64,000 nucleotides of DNA from Calliopum simillimum (lineage: Eukaryota > Arthropoda > Insecta > Diptera > Lauxaniidae), in assembly GCA_951812925.1 (NCBI GenBank), contig OX638368.1:25731187-25795186 (forward strand), written 5' to 3'. Made by a program: the position numbers and the translations under genes. Shown piece after piece: positions 34,205-44,188 of this stretch (its first letter is position 1; every line of letters begins with the position of its first letter). The notes under the pieces are model-generated. The model had not been told where the DNA came from, did not search any database, and was given only the letters and a program-made list of their open reading frames with translations.

Positions 34205-37200
34205 ATACTAATCTAAATAAATTTAAAAGCAATAGTTCTTCAAACAAAATAATACAAAATACTACAAATATTTATGAAACAACAAAAGATCTTAGTATAG
34301 TATCCTATAATGTACATGGGTTGGAAAGTAAATGTCTTTTCCCCCAATTTTTTGAATATATAAAAGATTTCGATATTATAATTCTAATTGAAACGCACAT
34401 AATCGAAGAGAAAACGGTTTTATATGAAAGATATTTTACAAACTTTAATTTATACTGGAAAGCTGCAAATAAAACAAGCAAATTTGGGAGAGCAAGTGGT
34501 GGCTGCGTATTTGGCGTAAATAAAAAGTTGAAAAAATTAGGCATCCAGCATGCTGTTTCACTGGTAGATGGCGTGGACCAAATACATATAAGCATAAGTC
34601 AAAATAAATTTACAATTTTCCCGCTATACATACGTGGATGCGATTGGAATGCTGAATTCGAAGCAATAGAGAATTTTTTTGCGGAAAAGGTGGTAAAAAA
34701 CTCTATCTTACTGGGTGATATTAACGTCAGAATTGGAGAAATGGCACAAGATATGAGCGTGATAGATGAGACGACGTTAATAACAGATTTTCAGGTAAGA
34801 AAATCAAAAGATATCGTTATAAACAGTAAAGGCAGGCACTATCTAGAATTTTGTACAGATTATGGCTTATATATAATGAATGGAAGCGCAGATGGAGACA
34901 AAGATGGAGAATTTACATATATTAGTGGAGTGGGAAGCTCAGTTAATGATATCGCAGCTGTAACAATTGATTTGCTGCCACATGTGAAAGAATTCAAAGT
35001 GGATCATAAAATATGGTCTGATCATATGCCGATTAGTTTAAAATTATCATTTGAGACAACACAATACGCGAAAAGTCTAAATTTATTGCCAAAACTAATA
35101 TGGAGGGATTCTCTCAGAAATGTATATCAGTTAAAAATTTGTAAGCAGTTGGAGCTGCTGAAGGGGCAAAAAGATATAGTTCAATTAGAAGATCTGCAAA
35201 GTCTGATCAAAAACACTGTAACCGGTAATGCAAAAAAATCGGAATGGATAGTTCGTAGAGAAAAGTGGTTTGATGCCGATTGCTTGATTGCACGGAAGAA
35301 TTCATTTAAACTACTAAATAGTTACAAAAAGTCTAATGATGATAATCAAAAACTACAATATATAGCCGAGAATCAAAGATATAAAAGCCTGTGTAAAATT
35401 AAAAAAAATCTGTATTTTGAAAATATCGAACTGAAACTGGATAACGTTAAAGACAGCAAAGATTGGTGGCAGCTCGCTAAAGAAATTAAAAATATAAACT
35501 TTAAACGTGGTACTGAAGTCTCAGCTCAGCAATTTGAAAACCATTTCAAAGTTCTGCTAAACCCCACTCAAATGTCAGCTGATATACAATATTGCAAACC
35601 ATGGGTAACTGATACGATTCTTGACGCGGAAATAACGCAAAGTGATGTAAAAAAAATTTTAGCAGCAGTGAAGCTGAATAAAGCTCCAGGAGAAGATCGG
35701 ATTCCATACGAGTTTTATATAAACGCACCAAACGAGTTCTTGGTTACACTTGCATTGGCATATAACACGATTTATGAAAGCGGCAATATATCGGAGTGTT
35801 TTCATATGAGCGTTGTGTTCCCGATTTTTAAAAAAGGAGATCCAAATCTTCCAGCAAATTATCGAGGGATATCCTTTATGAATGTGATATGTAAAATTTT
35901 TATGGGCATAATAAATGACAGGCTTACGAGGTGGACAGTAGCACACAATGTGTTAAATGAATACCAAGCCGGATTTAGAGCAAAATATTCCACGGTGGAT
36001 AACGTTTATAGTTTATCGGCGATAGCACACTTACAATTTGCAAATGGTAAAAAACTGTATGGTTTTTTCGTTGATTTCAGCGCAGCCTTCGATAAGGTTC
36101 CAAGAAAGGCGCTCATTTATAAATTACATCTAATGGGTGTCTCAACAAAAATGTTAAATTTGTTGGAGAGTTTATATGAAAACACAAAAGCAGCAGTATG
36201 GACAGGTGAGGAGTTATCTCCAAGCTTCGAAACGCATATTGGAGTTCGTCAAGGATGTCTAGTTTCACCTCTGTTATTTGCACTATATCTAAATGATCTT
36301 AATGATTTTATAGATGGCGGAATCAATGTTTTTGGAAAAAATATCCGTGTGTTACTGTATGCTGATGACATCATCATAATGGCTGATAAGATTCATGTAT
36401 TGCAGCAAATGATCAATCGCTTGGAAAAATATTGTGAAATCTGGAATATGGAAGTCAATTTAACAAAGTCAATGATAATGGTATTTAGAAAAGGGGGACG
36501 ACTTGCGTCGGCAGAAAAATGGACGTATAAAGGTGAAGTTATTAAAATAACCTCAGAATATACGTATTTGGGAGTAGTTATGACGCAAAAACTTTCCTTT
36601 AAAAAACAAATTGACTGCCGAAACAATAAAGCAAAGGCCTGCATCAACGCCACATGGGGAAAATTCATTGCGCAACCCAACATTACATTGAATACAAAGT
36701 GGAAACTCTATAAAGCAGTATGTAGAGCTATTCAAACATATGCTGCCCAAGTCTGGGGCTATTCACTTTTTGAAGAAGTGGACGCTCTCCAATGGTATTA
36801 CATTAAAAAAATATTCAGGCTCCCGAAAACGACACCAACATACGCTATTGCCTTAGAGACGAATTTAGAAGCAAGCCATTTATACACACTTGATATACAC
36901 CTAAAATATGTTTGTAAAACGTTGTTCGAGTATGATGACCAAAGGCTCCCAAATTTTCTGTCAAAAAAGATATTGCAAAAAAAAGCTTTCTGGGCAAAAC
37001 ACTTAAATGAAATAAGTGCACAGTTTGACATTTCTTGGCACGATGATGAAATTGACTATAGTAAATGGAATACACAAAGATCAAATCTATTGAATCTCCT
37101 AAATCTCCAACACAAAAGTAATAACATGGAAAGAAAAAATAATAGCATTGCGCGCATTTATAAGAATATAAACAATACATCAAATGCATACTTCCATTTA

Positions 37201-37515
37201 AACATGAGTAAAATCTCATGGATAATGAAGGTAAGATGCGGAATGATTTCACTTAATGGAAATGTGTATAGGGCCCAACAGTCAGGGTTATGTGCTCTAT
37301 GTAACACGAATGAGCTAGAGGACTTGTGGCACTTCCTTGGAAGGTGTCCAATACTAAAAGAGTATAGAATCCGATATTTGGGAGGAGTCATGCTCACCGA
37401 AGAAGACATCATAATGATACTAAATGGTCAATATAATAACAGTTGGGAAAATTTAATAATGTACTTAAAAACCGCTCTTCGGTATAGGAAATTAATAATA
37501 AATGAATATTCATAA
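34159..37515 (+). CDS. LINE ORF2: endonuclease, reverse transcriptase and C-terminal zinc finger
   Basis: The frame is open from 34159 to TAA 37513-37515, more than 1100 codons without a stop. It opens with an AP-type endonuclease (VSYNVHGLESKC, LIETH, LLGDINV, SDHMPI), then RT with KAPGEDRIPYEF, FVDFSAAFDKV, GVRQGCLVSPLLF and YADD near 36360. It ends with a CCHC finger (CALCNTNELEDLWHFLGRC). There is no in-frame ATG before the endonuclease motifs. The frame is -1 relative to ORF1 and the overlap contains AAAAAAC at 34168-34174, so a frameshift fusion is the likely mode of expression. Confidence 0.85.
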   Translation: MKFKKHRGVCRGSSINTNLNKFKSNSSSNKIIQNTTNIYETTKDLSIVSYNVHGLESKCLFPQFFEYIKDFDIIILIETHIIEEKTVLYERYFTNFNLYWKAANKTSKFGRASGGCVFGVNKKLKKLGIQHAVSLVDGVDQIHISISQNKFTIFPLYIRGCDWNAEFEAIENFFAEKVVKNSILLGDINVRIGEMAQDMSVIDETTLITDFQVRKSKDIVINSKGRHYLEFCTDYGLYIMNGSADGDKDGEFTYISGVGSSVNDIAAVTIDLLPHVKEFKVDHKIWSDHMPISLKLSFETTQYAKSLNLLPKLIWRDSLRNVYQLKICKQLELLKGQKDIVQLEDLQSLIKNTVTGNAKKSEWIVRREKWFDADCLIARKNSFKLLNSYKKSNDDNQKLQYIAENQRYKSLCKIKKNLYFENIELKLDNVKDSKDWWQLAKEIKNINFKRGTEVSAQQFENHFKVLLNPTQMSADIQYCKPWVTDTILDAEITQSDVKKILAAVKLNKAPGEDRIPYEFYINAPNEFLVTLALAYNTIYESGNISECFHMSVVFPIFKKGDPNLPANYRGISFMNVICKIFMGIINDRLTRWTVAHNVLNEYQAGFRAKYSTVDNVYSLSAIAHLQFANGKKLYGFFVDFSAAFDKVPRKALIYKLHLMGVSTKMLNLLESLYENTKAAVWTGEELSPSFETHIGVRQGCLVSPLLFALYLNDLNDFIDGGINVFGKNIRVLLYADDIIIMADKIHVLQQMINRLEKYCEIWNMEVNLTKSMIMVFRKGGRLASAEKWTYKGEVIKITSEYTYLGVVMTQKLSFKKQIDCRNNKAKACINATWGKFIAQPNITLNTKWKLYKAVCRAIQTYAAQVWGYSLFEEVDALQWYYIKKIFRLPKTTPTYAIALETNLEASHLYTLDIHLKYVCKTLFEYDDQRLPNFLSKKILQKKAFWAKHLNEISAQFDISWHDDEIDYSKWNTQRSNLLNLLNLQHKSNNMERKNNSIARIYKNINNTSNAYFHLNMSKISWIMKVRCGMISLNGNVYRAQQSGLCALCNTNELEDLWHFLGRCPILKEYRIRYLGGVMLTEEDIIMILNGQYNNSWENLIMYLKTALRYRKLIINEYS
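34168..34174 (+). promoter_or_regulatory. candidate -1 ribosomal frameshift heptamer
   Basis: In the ORF1 frame the codons are TCA AAA AAC, so the heptamer A AAA AAC is in the phase needed for -1 slippage. After the slip the next codon is CAT at 34174, in the ORF2 frame. ORF1 stops 28 nt downstream at 34202. Confidence 0.55.
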
Positions 37516-37804
37516 ATATTTACATACTTGGAATAAAATTAAAATAAAATAATATTGTAAAATAATCCATAAATAAAACTACAATTATTAAATAAATTAA
37601 AACACGAATAACTTGAAATAAATTTTAACAAAATAAGTAAACAAATACAACCTCCGACAGACGACCGATAGGGTCAATGTTGTAAAATTTCCTTATAGTC
37701 AAAATATTTATTATATTCTAAACATTTGATTTATACTAAAACAAATCCTCACGAATTACTGTAAAAATGTTACTGAATTTATAATCTTTTTGAAAATAAA
37801 GAAA

Positions 37805-37834
<30 letters not shown>

Positions 37835-37837
<3 letters not shown>

Positions 37838-38178
37838 ACAAAAAAAAATCAAGCGAAAACAACCTTAAAGTAAAAAAAAACTTTTGGGGCCAAGATGTTG
37901 GGCCACCCTTGCGCCTTTATCCCTCCCATCCTATGTAAATCTATGCGCGACCTTTATCGATTTACCCCTATGCTGCTCCCTGCATTCTCAACTCCACCTA
38001 CTTACCCATATTCAACCCCTCAGCATTCCCTGATTGGGAAAAATTTAACACTTCATTTTTGGTTTTAGGTTTTCACCAAATAAACATTTTGATTTTTTTT
38101 TTTAATTAACTTTTCTTTTTTTTTTCTCCAAAATTTTTCTTAAATTTTTACAAAACTAAACTGCATAAATCTAATTCA
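37835..38178. repeat. 344-bp duplicated LTR segment, right copy
   Basis: It lies directly after the (ATT)n tail and copies 32458-32801. The LTR then continues without break to 39826. Confidence 0.85.
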
Positions 38179-40175
38179 TTAATTGGTACGCGCACCATAA
38201 TTATTAAATGTAATTGACAAAAAGGTAATATAAAAAAAAAAGAGTAGTAATATAATGAAATATATGTTTATATATGAAAAAAAGTTAAATATAGATATAT
38301 ATATAAAGAAAAAATTAAATATAGGTATAAAAAAATACGATACTTATGATATGTATGCTGCAGAGGCTGATGAAAATGATGATCGATGTAGCTGCTGTTG
38401 ACGACGTTGTTGTTGTTGCCGACGTGGTTGTTGTTGTAATTAGTGTTGTTTTGTTTCTTTGTTGGTTTTATCGTGGTCTTTTCTTATAAATTTTTCTTTG
38501 TATTTTTGTATGTTTTAGTTTTTAGTTTTCTTTTCAGTTTTACTTTAAATGTCCTTTTGGTATTTCTATTTATTTATTTTTTTGTTCACTACAAATGCGT
38601 CAAATTAACTTTATTTTGTAACAATTCGCTTTTAATTATCCAATAGAATTTTGTTGGTTTTGTGCAATTGTGTGCTTAACAATTTCTTAAGGCAGGTTTT
38701 CACATTTGACATTTTTATTCGTTTGCTGCTTTTTCTTCGATCTTAAGTTTTTGACGTTTTCTCACTCGATTGTGTTTACTTTTCTACCACGTTCTTTAGA
38801 TTCACAGCATATTACCTTGTTGTGCGTATTATTTTAATAAAAATTTAGTTCAATTAAGTAATTCCGGTGTTTATTTTTGCATTTAGTTTTTATTGCACAA
38901 AATGTTTTTGCGATAGAACTGAAATTTTGCAGTATGAAGTTTGTGTCGTTCTGTTGTCCATTTTCGAATTTTTATAAAATATAGTTTATGCTTTTTTTTC
39001 ATGTATAAAACCTTTTATTTTATTTGGTTATATACTAATAAAAATATTTTTAACGAAGTTAAAATAATTATCAAGGTTTACTCAACACATTTATGATAAA
39101 TATTCTTTAGCATGCAGCTTGGAAAAAGTTAAGTTTACTTTGTTAAAAACTGCTTTAATTAGTATCATAATTTTTACACTTAACTTTTTTTGACATTTAT
39201 GATATATATTCTTTAGCATGCAGCTGGTAAAAGTTAAGTTTTCTTTGTTAAAAACTGCTTTAATCCTCATAATTTTCACACTTAACTTTTTTTTTTTTTG
39301 CTAATGAAAATCACAAATTTTCCACAAACTTTAAGCCATTTTTTTATGAATTTTTATTCTAAAAAAAAATATTACACGCGGTTGCAATCAAATTTTTTTA
39401 ACACGAACTAACTTTTCGACTGCGCGCTCGACCGACCACTCAATTTTACTGCTGAAACCTGACTGACTCCACGCTCATCGCAACCGTTTTTCGTTAGCGA
39501 AAAAAGATGATGCAATCTTTCTTAATTATTGCGTATATGTTTTTTCCCTCATATCATGCACCAGTACACACACAAAAAAAAATCTTCACACATATTTGAT
39601 CACCATTGGTATCTCGCTCTCAGTCGTTCCTGAGGCTGCGCGCGCAAGCAAGACAAGAACTTTGTTTTTTTTTTGTCTTGTTTTTTTTGTAAGTCAAATT
39701 CAATGATTTTTGTAGCATACCATATAAGGTAATGTTTTTGGAATTTTGTGTGGGCACTGTTGCGTGAGAGAAAAAACGTACATACAGGGTGCGGTGAAAC
39801 ATAAGTTTCGCGCTACAACCGTAACACAGCCCTTCACAATTGCGTATGGAGTCCCGCAGCTACCCACATCCTCATGCCATCGGTTTGACACATCTCGACG
39901 CTGGATCACCTGAATTGCTGCGTACGCATAAGCATATTGCACGGACAATGCCCACCAGGATAAATCTATTTCAAAGGTATGCACCTGCTTTTCCGTTGAA
40001 CTCAATTTGAGGGATTTTCCTTTACTTTTCTCTACACAAAAAAAACAGATATAGTTTTCTACTATTTAAGTTTGTTTCGAACCAACAATTTTTTAAAAAA
40101 TATTTCCTTTTTCCTTTGCTCCCAAATTCCTGTCTGTTCATAAACCGGTCGAGGGACTCCCACCCACAACAGTTT

Positions 40176-40295
40176 TTATACTTTGTATTCCACAAATCAA
40201 AGTTTTGTTTGGGATGAACTTGAAATATGATGTATGAAAATTTTATTTTTTCATTCTAATAAAATTCATCAAACTGAATCAAACCAACTTTAACG
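40176..40295 (+). repeat. copia 3' LTR, right piece (120 bp)
   Basis: It continues the LTR from position 45 to 164, after GTTT at 40172-40175. The last base is G, not A. It is followed by ATTTA, the outer target duplication. Confidence 0.85.
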
Positions 40296-40404
40296 ATTTA
40301 CACGTTTTAAGGAATACCCTCAAAGATTTTGATGTTTTAATCCGTTTTCAAAGTATTCAATTGGCTAGACTTTTCCGACAAATCCGTCGCAGTATGGTGT
40401 AGAA

Positions 40405-40453
40405 CATGACGTGACGTAAATGACCTACTCTATGAACCGTTGGCTTGAAACTC
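40405..40453. repeat. right arm of the split inverted-repeat element, next to asunder
   Basis: It is the inverse of 16521-16573. It lies 130-180 bp upstream of the asunder start codon and contains TGACGTAA, which resembles a CRE/ATF site. A regulatory role is only a guess. Confidence 0.5.
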
Positions 40454-40583
40454 ATGAGTTAATGTTTCGAAGCCTTCTGAACGCGAGCGATTTGACAATC
40501 AACAAAAACATTTTTGATTAAAAATATTTTACTTACTTGCTTAACCTACATTAATTTACTTAGTTACTTACTTGCTTAAAAAC

Positions 40584-43500
40584 ATGTACGACTTAAATCA
40601 AAAAACAATTTTCGTGCTCGATCACACACAATACTTCAGCATATCAAGTGAAGACTTCATACCGCTGGAATTCCTCAAAGGAAAACCAGTCGATGCCACG
40701 GGTAACTCATCCAAAAGTTTGCATCAATTTAGTAAGAGCCTTTGGACATGTTCGGTAGAATCATCAGTAGAATATTGTCGTATTGTCTGGGACTTATTTC
40801 CGAAAGGAAAATTGGTACGTTTTATCGTAAGCGACACAGCAGCGCACATAGTCAATACTTGGAGCCTTACAACACAAAACATGTCCCATGTACTTAATGC
40901 AATGGCATTAGTCGGTGTACCACAGCGGAATACACAATCTGCAGATTTTTCAGTAATACATGGATTGCGAGCGGCAATAGAAGCATTATCAGAACCCACT
41001 GAAAATCAACTAAACATACAACAGTCTCAAATAGGAACCGCCGCCGGTTTAACAGGAGAAAAAATCACCAATAAGGGTAGAGTTATATGTGTAACTTCGG
41101 CTCGTGATAATTCCAGCATCAAAAGTCTAGAAGACATTTTTCACACTGTCTTAATGCAACAGAATACTTTGGCGGCCACTCAAAAGAAAATGTTCCACAT
41201 CGATCACTGCCATCTTGTAATTATAAATGTGGTACCTTCAAATGTAGAATCGTTAGTTTCCAATCGTGCAAAATTGGAACTTTCACCTGCACTATCTACT
41301 GAAATACATTCAACGAGTGCACCAGCGATTTCCAATAAGCTTACACATCTTATATTATCGCATTATGATCTCGCTAGCACCACTGTTATTGGTATACCGA
41401 TGAAAGTAAATAATTTCATAGGTTTTTTGTTGTTTAAAAATGGCTTTAATTTGTATTACATTTTCTACTTTAGGAAGAGCAAAATGCTAATTCGAGCGCC
41501 AATTATGATGTAGAAATATTACATGCACGTAATGCACATACATCCATATGTGGTAATGAGTCACTTCTGCCGACTAGCATTAAAGAAGGTGCTGAATATG
41601 AAACTGTAACTTTAAAATGGTGCACTCCTCGCGGGGTTGGTGCTTCTGATATGCAACCATGTTTGGCTCAACATCGTGTCACACCCGTTGATGTTACATC
41701 ACGGCCGAGTTCGTGCCTCATTAATTTTCTTTTAAATGGTCGTTCAGTGCTTTTGGAAATGCCTAGGTAAGTAGTAATATTTATTTTATTATTCTCAATA
41801 AAGTTTATGCAGATAAACAGATGGAAACTATAATGAGTACACTCTATAAACATAATAGTTTTGAGGGAAAACAACTGGATCAGTCATTTCAAAAACCTCC
41901 TACGTCATACAATTAGAATTTTCTGTGTTGTTCAAAAAGTAGCGAGTTCTAATAGATTCAAATGTCTTAAAATATTCATGGCTTATTAATAGTTTTTAAT
42001 TAATAGCTATTACCCAGTGAACGTTGACCAACCTTTTTCCCGTTGCCCTTTACATATATAACAATTTTCATCCATATGCTTTAGGGAGTTGACACCGCCC
42101 ATTTTTCTATTGTGGGTTATTTAGCTAAACGCCCTCTATGTATGTGCCAAATTTCATTCCTACACGTCGAACAGTTTCTGAGTTAACTCGAATTTCGTTA
42201 TATAAGGGCGTGGCACCGCCGATTTTTCTAGCCTATAATCTTTCTCTGATCTATACTAGTCGAGTGGTTTTCGAGTCAAGTAGTTTTCGAGTCAAGTAGT
42301 TTTCGAGTCCATCAAAAACGAACACATTCTTAAATATTTTCAGAGATACACGACATTTTTAAAAGGCGTGGCACCGCCTTTTTCTTCACTGGACGTTATT
42401 TGTCTCGGTACCCTTAATACGTTTACCAAATCTCATCCATGACCATTGAATATTTTCAGAGATATGATGAATTAATTTTTTTTGGGGGCGTAGCACTGCC
42501 CATTTTTCACTGAAAATTATTTGTCCTAATGCACTTTATACATGTATTAAATTTCAATTAGCTGCGTCAGTTTCAGAGATATTATAACCTAATTTTTAGA
42601 GAGGCGTGGCACCGCCTCCTTTTTTAGCCTATGATCTAGCTTTTTCTAACAATAAGATACTTTGAAAATTTCACTTCAATCGGTCAGTTATAACTGAAAT
42701 AAGTACCATTCTCCTTTTTTAAAAAAAAGAGCTTGATAATTAACTAATTACGGCATATTTCAAAAAGTCTAGTTTTATATTCCAGTAGATTAAGTGAATA
42801 AATTCATCTATAATATTTCTTCTAGAAAAACAGGTGGAAAAATTACAAGTCACTTACTTTCTGCACGCGGTGGCGAAATATTTATACATGCATTGCAAAT
42901 AACGCGTTCCTGTCTTGAGGATCCACCGTCTATTTCAGAAGGTCCAGGTGGTCGTGTTACTGACTACCGCATTGCAGATTTTGCTGCTTTCATTAAAGCT
43001 CATCGCTTTGTACCATTGAAAACAAAAGTAAAACCAGAAGAAAATCTACATAAAGCACGTGAAAGACTCTATCGACGTTCCAAATATTTTCCACTTACCT
43101 TAAGCACCAGCATGGTCTATAATCTTCAGCGCAATGTCAATTGGATACCATATTTTTTACGTAAAATAGCCACAGAAGATATGGACAAACCGGATGAAGT
43201 TATGTGCAAGCAATATTTATTTGAACTGTACAATTCCGCGACACGCGGAGAACCAATGCCATTTCCAAATATGGGCGGTGGTAGGTATGCATATCCATTA
43301 ACTGCATTCATTATTTAGTTTGATATTAAACGCATTTTTTTTCATAGATTAAAAAGCCATAAAAAAGTCGATCAATATAAATTACTTTGCGCAGAACTAG
43401 AGATATTAATACGCAGTTGTGCAACAACACCATTTCATAAAAGTATACTTGAGAGTGTACAAAATGTACGTGCAGCAGCATGTGGCGAAAATACTGTTAA

Positions 43501-43902
43501 GATTGAAAGTGATAATAGTCGTATGTTTTATTTTTGCTGCGCCTAAATAAGAACTTAATGTAGATTTCCCTTTTTATAGGTGATGCTTCTGGTAAGGCTA
43601 TTATACGTTCAACCACAGATTCGCCACTTTCGCCACCTCATTCGATGGACACCAATATGCTTGGCAAAATTGGAACTGGAAAACGTGGCTTGAGCACAAA
43701 CGGACAGCGTTCGCTACTTGACATTATTTCATCTGCTGATCGTACTCAGTCAACCAAACGTTTAGATTTTTCTGGACGAATTTGTACACCACAGGGTCAA
43801 GTGGCGAAATTATATCCAGATTTTGGCACAAAAGAAAAGGAAACGACAGCAACGCCAGGCGTAACAGCAGTTAAGGAAGAAAGTTTAGGTATTAAATTAT
43901 AG
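40584..43902 (+). CDS. asun: Protein asunder / Integrator complex subunit 13
   Basis: Five exons: 40584-41405, 41474-41766, 42826-43284, 43348-43520, 43580-43902. Phases agree and give 689 residues, the same as I recall for Drosophila asunder. Family features include [11 protein letters not shown] at the start, [20 protein letters not shown], and [16 protein letters not shown]. Near the C-terminus there is a Ser/Lys-rich tail with KRLDFSG. The ATG at 40584 was chosen because [14 protein letters not shown] matches the family start. Known roles are the Integrator complex for 3' processing of snRNA and enhancer RNA, and dynein recruitment to the nucleus in spermatocytes. Intron 2 (about 1.06 kb) holds a repeat array. 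NOL6, its Drosophila neighbour, lies downstream. Confidence 0.93.
42060..42620. repeat. GGCGTGGCACCGCC degenerate array in asunder intron 2
   Basis: Five copies of a motif like GGGCGTGGCACCGCC followed by TTTTTC occur at about 42080, 42207, 42365, 42487 and 42604, roughly 115-160 bp apart. Between them is text about TTTCAGAGATA and conserved ATTTGTC words. A separate 17-bp tandem repeat (TTTTCGAGTCAAGTAG) occurs three times at about 42257-42312. No coding potential. Confidence 0.65.
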
Positions 43903-44188
43903 AATGAGATGTAATGAATTTCATTCTGTTGTATTTTAATAGAAAGAATTGCGAAATATTAGAAATACCTACATGTTTGTGTAATGAACACTTTGAACTT
44001 AAATATAAATATAACAATTATTCTACGATAATTAAAGCAAAATTAGAATATGTTTTGAAAAAACAACATTTCATATTAGCCTTTCAAAAATATACTTAAA
44101 AATCAAAATTCTTAAAAAAAAAATTCAAAATTGTAAACAAATGGTTTTTGGTTTTAAACTTTGGTCCAAAAAACTAAAAAAAAATAAA

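Larger units (their letters stand above)
32802..37834 (+). mobile_element. full-length non-LTR retrotransposon (LINE), about 5.0 kb
   Basis: It begins CTTTGTTGTTGTTACC, has a 506-bp 5' UTR, ORF1, ORF2, a short 3' UTR with AATAAA near 37796, and an (ATT)n tail at about 37804-37834. Both ORFs are free of stops. The triplet tail recalls the TAA tail of I elements; I cannot fix the clade by eye. Confidence 0.85.
23355..39826 (-). mobile_element. Gypsy-type LTR retrotransposon, minus orientation, with a LINE in its 5' LTR
   Basis: It is bounded by CAGC target duplications at 23351-23354 and 39827-39830. LTRs are 23355-25510 (3' LTR in its own sense) and 32294-39826 (5' LTR, interrupted). The internal part, 25511-32293, encodes gag then pol in the -1 frame. 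There is no envelope frame. Without the LINE the element is about 11.1 kb. The LTR copies look nearly identical, with one clear substitution seen (near 24256 against 38572), so the insertion is recent. Confidence 0.9.
32294..39826 (-). repeat. Gypsy 5' LTR, interrupted by the LINE
   Basis: LTR positions 1-508 are at 32294-32801 and positions 165-2156 are at 37835-39826. The two pieces overlap by 344 bp, which is the duplicated target. Both pieces match the uninterrupted LTR at 23355-25510. Confidence 0.9.
21264..40171. mobile_element. solo long LTR (TGTTAC...CAACA), itself split by a Gypsy element
   Basis: The element starts TGTTACATGTCC at 21264 and ends CACCCACAACA at 40171, flanked by GTTT on both sides. 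Its own sequence is 21264-23354 plus 39831-40171, about 2.43 kb, with no retroviral coding region. The TG..CA ends, 4-bp duplication and size fit a solo LTR of a long-LTR Gypsy-like family. A non-autonomous element cannot be excluded. It contains an open frame on the minus strand near 39830-40005 that I do not recognise and a poly-C run near 21607. Confidence 0.65.
16756..40295 (+). mobile_element. Ty1/copia element with three further transposons nested in its 3' LTR
   Basis: The element is bounded by ATTTA target duplications at 16751-16755 and 40296-40300. Without the nested DNA it is about 4.6 kb: a 164-bp 5' LTR, a copia-type primer site, a broken gag-pol frame, a polypurine tract and a 3' LTR. 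The 3' LTR is split into 44 bp (21220-21263) and 120 bp (40176-40295), which sum to exactly 164 after one GTTT copy is dropped. At least four differences between the LTRs and the broken gag-pol show it is inactive and fairly old. Confidence 0.9.

Noticed and set aside
35546..37412. Minus-strand ORFs opposite LINE ORF2
   Set aside because: Antisense shadows of a long intact frame.
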